60,920 nucleotides of DNA from Flavobacteriales bacterium (GTDB taxonomy: Bacteria > Bacteroidota > Bacteroidia > Flavobacteriales_F > PHOS-HE28): positions 1 through 60,920 of the forward strand of contig JAGNUG010000008.1 of NCBI GenBank assembly GCA_017987115.1, read 5' to 3'. Numbering within the stretch: position 1 is the stretch's first letter; every line of letters begins with the position of its first letter. Below, piece by piece: positions 1 through 7,854 of this stretch. The position numbers were made by a program, and so were the translations under genes. The notes below the pieces were generated by a model. That model made no database searches. It was not told the origin of the DNA and worked only from the letters and a program-made list of their open reading frames with translations.

Positions 1-1122
1 GCTGTAGTGACCGGTGCAATGGTCGTTGTACTGAGTACGTTGAACGGGATCGGTGACCTGGTCGACTCGATCTACAGTCCGTTCGATCAGGACATCACGA
101 TCACACCAACAACGGGTAAGACATTTCCGAAGCATACGTTGGACCTTTCAAAATTGAATGCTTTACCGGAGGTAGAACGTTCCAGTTGGGTGATCGAGGA
201 GAACGTCCTGTTGCGCTGCGGTGACCAGCAAGGAGTTGCAACCATGAAAGGCGTGGAACCGCAATACATTGAGATGAGCCGCTTGAACGATTTCCTCTTC
301 GACGGTGTCATGGAACTCAATGGAACCACCGGCCCCACTGCGATCCTCGGCATTGCGCTAAAGACCGATCTAGCTGTTCCGTTGGATGATGGTGTGTTCC
401 AGCCGTTGGAGATCAGTGCTCCGATCCGAGGAAGAAAACTGAGCAAATACCAGCAGCGGGCATTCGAGCATTCATCGCTTGCGGTAAGCGGAACGTATAC
501 GATGAACATGGAGTTCGACGCTAAGTACGCGGTGGTTCCGATCGAATTCGCGCAAGAAGTGCTGCATTACGACAGCGCTGTGAACGCTCTGGAGATCCAA
601 CTAAAAAATTCCAAGGACATGGATCGGGTAGCGGAAAAGCTCCGTGCGGACCTCGGCCCAGGGTTCATCATTAAAACGCGTTATCAGAAAAATGCGCTGA
701 TGTACCAGACCAATGCTTCGGAAAAACTGTTCACGTTCATCATCCTTGTGTTCATTGGCCTTATCGGTGCGTTCAACATCATCGCATCGTTGACCATGAT
801 GATGATCGAAAAACGGCAGGACATGGGAACTTTGATAAGCATGGGCGCCACACCGAGCATTGTACGCAGCGTATTCTTCAATGAAGGACTGTTGATCGTG
901 GTCGTCGGTATCGCTGCGGGGCTGATCCTCGGTCTTGGGATCTGTTTCGCGCAACAATACTTTGGCTTCGTTGCGTTGAACGGGTCCGTCGTAGAAGCCT
1001 ATCCTGTATTGGTGCAAGGCGAGGATCTCGTGGTGATCTGCCTCACTGTGCTTGCCATAGGTGTATTGGCCGCTTGGGTGCCCTTACGGACGTTGAGCAA
1101 GCGGTTCCTGCAAACTGTATAA
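1..1122 (+). CDS. FtsX/LolE-type ABC transporter permease, 5' end missing
   Basis: C-terminal 373 residues of an inner-membrane permease of the FtsX/LolC/LolE (MacB-like) family; the frame is open to the window edge, so the true start and first membrane helix lie upstream. The visible beginning (VVLSTLNGIGDLVDS) resembles the end of TM1 and start of the periplasmic domain in this family. A periplasmic domain of about 230 residues follows, then three hydrophobic segments (about residues 235-262, 285-310 and 330-355), the first followed by the typical EKRQDMGTLISMGAT stretch that contacts the ATPase. In Gram-negatives such permeases usually move lipoproteins or other amphiphiles from the inner membrane; the substrate cannot be told here. 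No partner ATPase gene is in view. Confidence 0.9.
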   Translation, partial: AVVTGAMVVVLSTLNGIGDLVDSIYSPFDQDITITPTTGKTFPKHTLDLSKLNALPEVERSSWVIEENVLLRCGDQQGVATMKGVEPQYIEMSRLNDFLFDGVMELNGTTGPTAILGIALKTDLAVPLDDGVFQPLEISAPIRGRKLSKYQQRAFEHSSLAVSGTYTMNMEFDAKYAVVPIEFAQEVLHYDSAVNALEIQLKNSKDMDRVAEKLRADLGPGFIIKTRYQKNALMYQTNASEKLFTFIILVFIGLIGAFNIIASLTMMMIEKRQDMGTLISMGATPSIVRSVFFNEGLLIVVVGIAAGLILGLGICFAQQYFGFVALNGSVVEAYPVLVQGEDLVVICLTVLAIGVLAAWVPLRTLSKRFLQTV

Positions 1123-1213
1123 TATTATCGTGATCCATTATTGTGACGAAGAAGCGCTGGACCCTTGTGGAAGCGCTTGATCAATTGCGTGCGCTGCACT
1201 GAACTCAATTTCC

Positions 1214-1374
1214 TGCGACCCCGCCAGGGTCGTGAAACGCAAACAGATCAAAATTTTTAATTTCTGTGACCCCTTCAGGGTCAGGTCTCAGACAATAATA
1301 CTTAAGACCCCGTGGGGGTCACAAAAATTAGAACAACGAATAAACCGTGATTTCACGACCCTGGCGGGGTCGCA
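1214..1374. repeat. Nested palindromic element (REP/MITE-like), 161 bp
   Basis: The outer 24 bases at 1214-1237 and 1351-1374 are perfect reverse complements. Inside sit four short palindromes with a GACCC...GGGTC core, at about 1216-1233, 1267-1283, 1306-1321 and 1355-1372. The inner two are also arranged as an inverted pair (aatttctgtgacccc at 1259-1273 against its near-complement at 1315-1329). The element fills the gap between the 3' end of the ABC permease and the 3' end of dusB, so it lies between convergent genes. It could work as a bidirectional transcription stop or be a small non-autonomous mobile repeat. No ORF in it looks real. Confidence 0.8.
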
Positions 1375-1382
1375 GCCTGTAT

Positions 1383-2375
1383 TCAAACTAATACCTCCAC
1401 CGCGTACATCGCTACCACCTCATCCAGGATCTCTTCCAGGATCTTCGGATCACGCTCCGTACAAAGACGAAGCCGCACTTCCTTCACATTGGGTAGACCG
1501 CGCAAGTAGTTGCCGTAATGCCTGCGCATTTCAACGACACCTTCCCACGGACCTTTCCAAGCCAGTGAGCTCAACAAGTGTTCACGACAAGCCTCAACGC
1601 GGTCTTCAATGGTCGGCGCAGCCAAGTGTGTACCCGTGGCCATGAAATGCTTGATCTCGTTGAAAATGAACGGATGTCCTATCGAACCACGACCGATCAT
1701 GATCCCATCAACACCATAACGGTTGCGGTATTCCACAGCCTTTTCCGGCGAATCAATATCGCCGTTGCCGAAGATGGGAATGTTGATGCGTGGGTTGTTC
1801 TTCACCTCCCCGATCAATGTCCAATCCGCGGGGCCTTTGTAGAGTTGTGCGCGTGTGCGACCATGGATCGCCAAGGCCTGAATTCCAACATCCTGCAAGC
1901 GTTCGGCCACTTCCATGATGTTCTTGGTGTGGTCGTTCCAACCAAGGCGTGTTTTCACCGTCACCGGCACATTGACCGCTTTTACAACAGCTTCCGTAAG
2001 CCGCACCATTTTGTCCACATCCTGCAACAGACATGCACCGGCACCTTTGTTCACAACCTTGTGTACGGGGCAACCGTAGTTGATATCGATCAGGTCCGGT
2101 CGCACCTCTTCTGCAATGCGGGCCGCCTCTTCCATGGCATCCTCTGAGCCTCCGAACAGCTGAATACCAACAGGCCGTTCATTCTCGAAAATATCGAGCT
2201 TCTTCATGCCTTTGGCAGCCCTGCGGATCAAGCCTTCACTGCTGATGAACTCCGTGTACATCAGATCAGCACCGTGCTTTTTGCACAGCGCACGGAACGG
2301 CGGATCGCTCACATCCTCCATGGGAGCCAGCAACAGCGGAAATTCGCCAAGTTCTATGGGGCCGATACGGACCAT
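1383..2375 (-). CDS. dusB: tRNA-dihydrouridine synthase, DusB type
   Basis: Flavoenzyme that reduces uridines in the D-loop of tRNAs to dihydrouridine using FMN and NAD(P)H; cytoplasmic. The 330-residue product has the family length. Visible landmarks are LAPMEDVSDPPFRALCKKHG near the N-terminus (FMN-barrel start), the NYGCPVHKVVNKGAGACLLQ segment around residue 100 with the catalytic cysteine, an IHGRTRAQLYKGPADW motif and IFGNGDI/MIGRGSIGHPF phosphate-binding loops. The start is supported by a TACCTTTG -7 box 17 nt upstream of the ATG. Convergent with the ABC permease, divergent from the AAA ATPase. Specificity (DusB against other Dus types) is inferred only from overall resemblance. Confidence 0.95.
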   Translation of the reverse strand: MVRIGPIELGEFPLLLAPMEDVSDPPFRALCKKHGADLMYTEFISSEGLIRRAAKGMKKLDIFENERPVGIQLFGGSEDAMEEAARIAEEVRPDLIDINYGCPVHKVVNKGAGACLLQDVDKMVRLTEAVVKAVNVPVTVKTRLGWNDHTKNIMEVAERLQDVGIQALAIHGRTRAQLYKGPADWTLIGEVKNNPRINIPIFGNGDIDSPEKAVEYRNRYGVDGIMIGRGSIGHPFIFNEIKHFMATGTHLAAPTIEDRVEACREHLLSSLAWKGPWEGVVEMRRHYGNYLRGLPNVKEVRLRLCTERDPKILEEILDEVVAMYAVEVLV

Positions 2376-2392
2376 TTTTTTCTAAGGGTTTG

Positions 2393-2400
2393 CAAAGGTA
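2393..2400 (-). promoter_or_regulatory. Bacteroidota -7 box for dusB
   Basis: TACCTTTG read on the minus strand, matching the TAnnTTTG consensus of the primary sigma factor of this phylum, 17 nt upstream of the dusB ATG. No clear TTG -33 box is visible at the usual spacing. Confidence 0.55.
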
Positions 2401-2556
2401 GGGAAGGCGGGTTAGGTGGTGAATGCTAGGTACAGCTACAGTTCGCAGTAACGTTTATCCAATTAGACCTTGCCTGAATAGCTGTTTATCAAAATAAATA
2501 ACAATAAGAACGATTAAAAGATCTTATATCCTACATTTACATCAAATAATCCCAAA

Positions 2557-3987
2557 ATGCTAAAATCCATTTCTAAAACCCAAGTTCTTGATCGCATCAG
2601 ATTCGAGAACCCTTGGTGGGTTGATGGTCATATTGAAACCGATTACAATGAAATGCCACGGAGATTATACTTCGACCTCTTCAAGCCGTTGGTATACGAG
2701 CGAGATGTGAGACGCGCAGTTGTGCTAATGGGCCCCAGACGAGTGGGAAAGACCGTGATGCTTTATCACATGGTTGAGGATATGATCCAGAATGGGATGG
2801 ATCCGAAAAAGATCATTTTCGTGACCATTGAGAATCCCATCTACAATAACATCTCCCTCGAGCAACTGTTCAGTTATGCAAAGGAGGCAACTGGGCTAAC
2901 CGATAAAACAGATTGGCATATCATCTTCGATGAGATCCAGTATTGCAAAGACTGGGAAGTCCACTTGAAAACACTGGTAGATAGTTATAGAAAGGACAAG
3001 TTCATTGTATCTGGATCCGCTGCTGCTGCATTAAAATTCGCAAGCAACGAAAGTGGTGCTGGACGGTTCACGGACTTCTTGCTTCCCCCATTAACGTTTC
3101 ATGAATACATAGCATTAAAGGGTCTGGACCATCTGATCAAACCGTACACCTTATCTTGGAAAGGGCAATTAGCAGAATTCTATAGCTCTTCCTATTTGGA
3201 TGAACTGAATAAGCACTTCATCAACTACATCAATTTTGGTGGCTATCCCGAAGTGATCTTCTCAGAAAAGATACAGGCAAACCCCGGCAGGTATATCCGA
3301 CAGGATATTGTAGACAAAGTACTGCTGCGTGATCTGCCTAGCCTTTACGGCATCAGTGACACACGTGAATTGAATTCGCTTTTCACGACCATCGCATATA
3401 ACAGCGGTAATGAATTTTCGCTAGAAACACTCTGCAAGCAATCACAGGTTCCCAAAGCCTTACTGAAAAAGTACATAGAGTATCTTGAAGCGGCATACCT
3501 CATTAAAAAAGTTAGAAGGATCGATCAAAGTGGAAAAAGATTCAAGAGGGACAATTTCTTCAAGATCTATCTCACGAATCCCTCGCTTCGGTGTGCCCTT
3601 TTCTCGCCCATATCAGCAACCGACGAGCTTATGGGTAGTCAAGTGGAAACCGCCGTCTTCGCGCAATGGATGCACCGCGACTGGTTTACCCCTTATTACT
3701 CCCGCTGGACAAACGGCGAAGTTGACATGGTCGGCCTCAGCGAAAAAACGCTAAAACCACAATGGGCACTTGAAGTAAAATGGTCCAACAGATACTTTGA
3801 AATGCCAAACGCTTTAAAGAGTCTCGTTAAGTTTTGTCTTGAAAACGATCTTGATTCTCCTATCGTTACCACAATAGACAAAGAAGGCGAAAAACAGTGC
3901 AAAGGGATCAACATTCAATTTTTCCCAGCAGCAGCCTACGCATACACAGTTGGCAGAAATACACTGAGTAAACTGAAGGCGAAATAA
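2557..3987 (+). CDS. AAA+ family ATPase with C-terminal DUF4143 domain
   Basis: 476 residues. Walker A GPRRVGKT at residues 59-66, Walker B HIIFDE at 121-126 and a VSGSAA sensor-like segment at 151-156 define the AAA_14 ATPase; residues from about 270 carry a winged-helix-like part and a DUF4143 region with a PD-(D/E)xK-like flavour (NGEVDMV near 388, then LEVKWSNRYFE near 407). Proteins of this architecture are common, patchily distributed and of unclear function in bacteria and archaea; a nuclease-related or toxin/defence-like role has been suggested from the fold but is not shown. It stands alone, divergent from dusB, and its base composition is AT-richer than the housekeeping genes. It marks the left edge of the accessory stretch. 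Confidence 0.88.
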   Translation: MLKSISKTQVLDRIRFENPWWVDGHIETDYNEMPRRLYFDLFKPLVYERDVRRAVVLMGPRRVGKTVMLYHMVEDMIQNGMDPKKIIFVTIENPIYNNISLEQLFSYAKEATGLTDKTDWHIIFDEIQYCKDWEVHLKTLVDSYRKDKFIVSGSAAAALKFASNESGAGRFTDFLLPPLTFHEYIALKGLDHLIKPYTLSWKGQLAEFYSSSYLDELNKHFINYINFGGYPEVIFSEKIQANPGRYIRQDIVDKVLLRDLPSLYGISDTRELNSLFTTIAYNSGNEFSLETLCKQSQVPKALLKKYIEYLEAAYLIKKVRRIDQSGKRFKRDNFFKIYLTNPSLRCALFSPISATDELMGSQVETAVFAQWMHRDWFTPYYSRWTNGEVDMVGLSEKTLKPQWALEVKWSNRYFEMPNALKSLVKFCLENDLDSPIVTTIDKEGEKQCKGINIQFFPAAAYAYTVGRNTLSKLKAK

Positions 3988-4040
3988 CCTCGGCTTGGTA
4001 GGTGAGTGGCGGCATTCGGCTTTTGAACCCACGCAGGGCT

Positions 4041-4319
4041 CTGTCGCGCATTTGGCAATGACCCTGCGCGTAAGGCCAGCGCATACCTGCTCAGTTAGTG
4101 CCGCGTGAATTGCTGAATGGTGCTATATTCAAGTTCTGGATCACGGAGATCTACACACATGGCAGCACACAAGCATAGGGTAATGGCCGAAGGGCATTGG
4201 ATCATTTGGACAGCTAACCAGGAGCTGGGCTTTACCACCCTTATTAGCACGTTATCACTAACTCCGATCTTCGATAAGTCCGGAAATATCAACTTCAGTT
4301 GGTTATACCTACTAGTTGG
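4041..4319 (+). repeat. Mosaic repeat copy A (modules 1+2+3)
   Basis: First of three diverged copies. Positions 4041-4250 match copy C (5598-5815) at roughly 90% by eye; the middle part (about 4155-4250, starting tacacacatggcagcacac) is shared by all three copies; the last part (about 4251-4319, ending tactagttgg) is shared only with copy B. The shared block ends in cccttattagcacgttat. An inverted pair TGCGCGTAAGG (4065-4075) / ccttattagca (4239-4249) could bring the ends of modules 1-2 together. With the flanks it fills the 429-bp gap between the ATPase and the next gene; no convincing coding sequence is seen there. Confidence 0.8.
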
Positions 4320-4416
4320 CAGCAATGCACAAATATCACATGAAAGCGTATATTCAAAAATCGATTGGTCTCAACGAGATGAGTGCAACTGACTAAGCAC
4401 TTGATCAATTAACAAA

Positions 4417-4782
4417 ATGGAACCGCCTACCAGTCAAGAACACCCAGTAAAGCGACAATCGCAAGAGCAAAGGCCAGCAGTAATAGCGGTAATTTGCATT
4501 CTGGGTTTCATTAGCACTGCATTTAGAATCCCCTTAATATTCTCAGACATAGCCGCACAGGTTGGTAATTGGTATCCACCGTACTTAGTCTTTTCAGGTC
4601 TTGTCGGCTTGGCCTGTTTCGCGGGCCTTTGGATGATGAAGAAATGGGCGGTATATGCTTATGCAACCTATGTAGTTCTAACTCATGTTGTTCTATTAGT
4701 AATGGGTGTCTGGAATGTTATGGCGCTACTGTCTATAGTTATCGTCGTTATTGCATATAAGTACATTGACAGAATGGATTAA
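4417..4782 (+). CDS. Small hypothetical integral membrane protein
   Basis: 121 residues, not recognised. A polar N-terminus of about 20 residues is followed by four hydrophobic segments (about residues 21-45, 52-70, 75-98 and 99-115), so it is predicted to sit in the inner membrane with both ends on the same side. Length and topology resemble many uncharacterised small polytopic proteins, which does not allow a function to be assigned. The ATG lies about 95 bp after repeat copy A, and repeat copy B starts 2 bp after the stop codon, so the gene is framed by repeats like a cassette. AT-richer than the flanking housekeeping genes. Real gene likely because the hydrophobic pattern is regular. Confidence 0.7.
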   Translation: MEPPTSQEHPVKRQSQEQRPAVIAVICILGFISTAFRIPLIFSDIAAQVGNWYPPYLVFSGLVGLACFAGLWMMKKWAVYAYATYVVLTHVVLLVMGVWNVMALLSIVIVVIAYKYIDRMD

Positions 4783-4784
4783 TA

Positions 4785-4950
4785 TACACATGGCAGCACA
4801 CAAGCATTGGGTAATGACCGAAGGGCATTGGGTCATTTGTACAGCTGACCAGAAGTTGGGCTTTACCACCCTTAGTATCATGTTATCACGAATTCCAAAC
4901 TTAGCTAAGTCCGGAAATATCACCGACTGTTGGTGATACATACTAGTTGG
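4785..4950 (+). repeat. Mosaic repeat copy B (modules 2+3)
   Basis: Begins at tacacatggcagcacacaag, directly after the preceding stop codon, and ends in tactagttgg, 10 bp before the next ATG. It has the module shared by all copies and the 3' module shared with copy A, but lacks module 1. A perfect 7-bp hairpin TATCACC/GGTGATA (4918-4924 with 4932-4938) occupies the same place as a different-sequence hairpin in copy A. The block shared by all copies again ends in CCCTTA...GTTAT. Confidence 0.8.
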
Positions 4951-4960
4951 TAATAAGTAA

Positions 4961-5554
4961 ATGAACCTAACAATCTTAGAGCGAGGCAACTATTTGTGTT
5001 ATCTAAACCAAGATTACACAGAGGACAATTGGACGTATTCTTGCGCCTTGACAGGTGGTGGTTGGTTTGGGTTTAAGAGTGCTTATTCAGCGAATACGGC
5101 CGCCATATTTGATCGAAGCAATGAAGTTGTAGGAAATTTGAAATTTCACTCTCGGCTGTTCAGGCCTCACCTTTTGAAAGTCGAACTAGTTGGCAAGTCT
5201 GAAACAATTACGGTTGAAGCGAAATTCTTAAAAAAGCTTGCCTACTTCCCATTCACTTTTGAATTGGACGGCAGATCTTATCGCCTAGACGCTTTTCGTG
5301 GACATTATCGCATTCTCTATGAAAACGACATTCAGGTAGCTTCATTTGACAAGAAAAAATTGACCTTCTTCGATCGCGACACGTTTGTAACACGTGCAGA
5401 AAATCACTTGGACGTTGTATTGCTTTTCGCACTGAGCATATTTGACGACATCTGGACAAGTAACGATGAAAGTACGGTCACGCTGGACGTTGGGAATGTT
5501 GGGTTTCCGAAGCCGCCTGACAACAAAAACTGGAAACCAAAACTAACTACCTAA
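4961..5554 (+). CDS. Hypothetical protein, possibly LOR/tubby-like fold
   Basis: 197 residues, not recognised by name. No signal peptide and no clear membrane helix. The sequence alternates short beta-like stretches rich in aromatic residues (GGGWFGFKSAYSANTAAIFD, FPFTFELDGRSYRLDAF, YRILYENDIQVASFDKKKLT) and ends with a hydrophobic helix (about residues 150-165, DVVLLFALSIFDDIW) and a polar tail. This layout is reminiscent of LURP-one-related/tubby C-terminal barrels wrapped around a central helix, but that is a weak impression and not evidence of function. It is framed by repeat copies B (10 bp upstream) and C (about 44 bp downstream). AT-rich relative to the genome average of the window. 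Confidence 0.65.
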   Translation: MNLTILERGNYLCYLNQDYTEDNWTYSCALTGGGWFGFKSAYSANTAAIFDRSNEVVGNLKFHSRLFRPHLLKVELVGKSETITVEAKFLKKLAYFPFTFELDGRSYRLDAFRGHYRILYENDIQVASFDKKKLTFFDRDTFVTRAENHLDVVLLFALSIFDDIWTSNDESTVTLDVGNVGFPKPPDNKNWKPKLTT

Positions 5555-5597
5555 AACAGCAAATATGAAACCAGGGCGTGAAGTGTTTACCTAAACT

Positions 5598-5815
5598 CCG
5601 TCGCGTATTTGGCGATGACCCTGCGCCTAAGGCCAGCGCATACCAGCTCAGTTAGTGCCGCGTGAATTGCTGAACGGTGCTATATTCAAGTTCCGGATCA
5701 CCAAGATCTACACACATGGCAGCACACAAGCACTGGGTATTGGCCGAAGGGCATTGGATCATTTGGACACCAGACAGGAGTTGGGCTTTAGCTCCCTTAA
5801 GCGCACGTTATGTGC
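5598..5815 (+). repeat. Mosaic repeat copy C (modules 1+2)
   Basis: Matches copy A from gtcgcg(t/c)atttggc onward at about 90% by eye and ends in cccttaagcgcacgttatgtgc, just 8 bp before the next ATG. TGCGCCTAAGG (5622-5632) and CCTTAAGCGCA (5795-5805) are inverted repeats matching at 10 of 11 positions, so the element can close into a long stem. The terminal GCACGTTATGTGC is itself a short palindrome around GTTAT. The CCCTTAagcGcaCGTTATG end is reminiscent of integron attC right ends, which is the basis of a hypothesis given under findings. Confidence 0.8.
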
Positions 5816-5823
5816 AAAATAAG

Positions 5824-6567
5824 ATGATGAGAAATATCTCCCTGATAATATTCACACTTGTCAGTTTGACAAGTATTGGTCAATCCATTGAGTCAATAAC
5901 CCAAAAAGTGACCGACAAGATCTGTGAATGCATGAGCGATAGCATTAACGTGTACTCTGACATTAGACCTGAGTTCAACAGATGCTACGACAAAGAGTTC
6001 AACTTCATTTTCAATATTGTGAATGCCGATGAACAGAAGGTACTTGTTCAAGAAGGTGCTATTCCAAAAATTAAAGATGGAATAGTTCCCTTGCTCAACA
6101 CGAGCTGCGAAAAGGTCAAGACTATCATAGAGTCTGACTTAGCCGAAGCAGTAGATTCCTCCGCAGCATCAAACGCAGAACCTTTTCCCACGAATTTCAC
6201 AGGAAAGGACATTAATAAATTAAAAAAGAGAGATGGAGAAATCGTAGCATTCAATGGACTTGTTACTCAAGTTCAAAGTGCTTATAAAGACAAGCCATAC
6301 TATCAAGTAAAACTAGAAGGAGGAAACACGATCTGGATTGCTTCTCTGGTCAATAGCGGATATGAAATTGAAGGTAAAATACTCAGGATCTTAGGCTATG
6401 TATCAGCTGTCGGGGACGATCCACATGCGAAAGAGCACAGTGAAGCTGGTTATCACATTCTAGCGTTTGGCGTTGTTGATATGGAAACCAAACAAATGGC
6501 AATGATGCCAGGTTCTGAGCTTCAGATAAAGGAATGGATGAATGGGTCAATTCCCAAGGCGCAATAG
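5824..6567 (+). CDS. Hypothetical secreted protein, N-terminal signal peptide
   Basis: 247 residues from the ATG at 5824 (an adjacent ATG at 5827 is equally possible). This start was chosen because it opens directly on a signal peptide (MMRNISLIIFTLVSLTSIGQ); the frame is open further upstream, but only through repeat copy C. The mature part begins with a cysteine-containing helical region (KICECMSD near residue 32, RCYDKEF near 50, TSCEKV near 93), followed from about residue 135 by a beta-rich part (GEIVAFNGLVTQVQSAYKDK ... ILRILGYVSAV) that looks OB-fold-like. No enzyme motif is seen; probable periplasmic or surface protein of unknown role. It follows repeat copy C, so it is another member of the cassette-like series. 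Confidence 0.75.
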   Translation: MMRNISLIIFTLVSLTSIGQSIESITQKVTDKICECMSDSINVYSDIRPEFNRCYDKEFNFIFNIVNADEQKVLVQEGAIPKIKDGIVPLLNTSCEKVKTIIESDLAEAVDSSAASNAEPFPTNFTGKDINKLKKRDGEIVAFNGLVTQVQSAYKDKPYYQVKLEGGNTIWIASLVNSGYEIEGKILRILGYVSAVGDDPHAKEHSEAGYHILAFGVVDMETKQMAMMPGSELQIKEWMNGSIPKAQ

Positions 6568-6650
6568 AAACCATGCACAACAAAGGGTATAACGCATACC
6601 CTGCGGGGTACACAATCTACACAGTCCGCTGTGCTTCATTATAAACCGAG
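6568..6650. other. Structured intergenic spacer with two short stems
   Basis: Between two unknown genes. Contains a perfect hairpin gggtat-aacgc-ataccc (about 6586-6602) and a small acag-tccg-ctgt hairpin (about 6621-6632), ending in attataaaccg just before the next ATG. It is not similar in sequence to copies A-C but sits in the same position relative to an unknown gene. No U-tract follows, so it is not a typical terminator. Confidence 0.5.
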
Positions 6651-7847
6651 ATGAGATTTTTAATCGAATATAAAGACACCAAAACCAAAGATGAGACCAA
6701 TCGAAATCTTAAGGTACTGGATACTTTCTTGAATTTTCACTTGATCGAATTATTTCACGGATGGACCTTTGAAAGCATCTTAATCAGATTCATCAATTAT
6801 CCTAAACCCAACAAGAAATTAAAGTGTAAGACCCTTTACAATACATGCGCGGAGATTGAAATTGCATCGAACTTTGACTCCAACTCTGAAATTTCTCTTG
6901 AACAGTTCTTGTTTGCTTTTGATCAAGTCAAAATAGCCGTACGTCTTGCCAATGAAATACAAACTGGATCCGGAAAAGATTACGACTTACCTAGGTTAAC
7001 CCAAGACATAGACTCTTTAAAAACCCCAACTTCTGTTGAAGAATTAATTGAGTTAGAGAATCTTTCAACTAATGATATGATCCGGGTCAAACGAGTCAAC
7101 GGTTTGATCAATTCTTGGAAGGAAAATCCGTTACCCCACAATAGAAGCCTAAAAGGGGTAAGAATTTATGACCAATTTGAAAGAACGGACTTGTGGCCTT
7201 TTGCCTATATATATTCAGAGCTTCTATCTAACCTTCTCAGGCATGCTGACATCACAACACCAGGCTATCAAGAAATCTACTTTACAATTGGGAAGAGTAT
7301 AGCCGAAGCTAAAAGAGATTTGGCACTCGAAACTTGGCATAAGTATACCTACTGCTCTCTGGACATTGCACAGTATAAAAACTCAGATGAACAAGTAAGA
7401 TCAGAGATGCTATTTAATAGCCTGAAAGAAGGTCTAAGGTTAATTGCGGATTTCGACCATTTGGATAAAAAGAAGATCGAAGAAGTAATAAGCTATATAG
7501 GGTCAAATGGTACTAAAACAGAATTAGTGTTCTTAAGTAAAAGCAAAGGCGATCTCAATGCCCAAATTGTTCATAGAATACCTGACGACCATAGAAAAAA
7601 AACGGCCTATTATTTAAAGCTATCCAATGCCAAAACAGGAGAGGCGGGGAAAGTAAAAATTGCTGAATTGGATTCTTTGTGGGCTCCTTACAATCTTGGA
7701 GCGATCAAGATCAAAAATTATCTTATTGCGATAGTTGGACGGAAAAGTATGAGAGCAGAAATGTCACGTGAAATGAATGATCTGCCAGAGCTATACGAAT
7801 TTGAAATTGACAAAATATTAAAAACGAAAGCACAACAAGGTGTATAG
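6651..7847 (+). CDS. Hypothetical protein, AT-rich orphan
   Basis: 398 residues, not recognised. No signal peptide and no membrane segment, so probably cytoplasmic. Rich in Lys, Glu, Asn and Ile; predicted mostly helical in the first 300 residues, with a Lys/Arg-rich beta-like C-terminal part (residues about 280-360, ending KNYLIAIVGRKSMRAEMSRE). No Walker, nuclease, HTH or peptidase motif could be picked out. The gene is clearly AT-richer than its surroundings, which suggests recent acquisition, and it is the last gene before the 122-bp repeat array. The start ATG follows the stem-rich spacer at 6568-6650. Its length and regular composition make it a genuine gene despite the lack of recognisable relatives. 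Confidence 0.75.
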   Translation: MRFLIEYKDTKTKDETNRNLKVLDTFLNFHLIELFHGWTFESILIRFINYPKPNKKLKCKTLYNTCAEIEIASNFDSNSEISLEQFLFAFDQVKIAVRLANEIQTGSGKDYDLPRLTQDIDSLKTPTSVEELIELENLSTNDMIRVKRVNGLINSWKENPLPHNRSLKGVRIYDQFERTDLWPFAYIYSELLSNLLRHADITTPGYQEIYFTIGKSIAEAKRDLALETWHKYTYCSLDIAQYKNSDEQVRSEMLFNSLKEGLRLIADFDHLDKKKIEEVISYIGSNGTKTELVFLSKSKGDLNAQIVHRIPDDHRKKTAYYLKLSNAKTGEAGKVKIAELDSLWAPYNLGAIKIKNYLIAIVGRKSMRAEMSREMNDLPELYEFEIDKILKTKAQQGV

Positions 7848-7854
7848 TGGATAT

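Noticed and set aside
1232-1645. Frame of 137 codons reading from the palindromic element into dusB on the opposite strand
   Set aside because: It is antisense to dusB, low-complexity (Pro/Ser/Arg-rich) and starts inside a palindrome.
4117-4392. Possible small gene over repeat copy A
   Set aside because: The start lies in module 1 and the frame runs on past the repeat; only the part shared by all copies is conserved, so I treat it as repeat and not as a gene, with the peptide issue kept as a finding.
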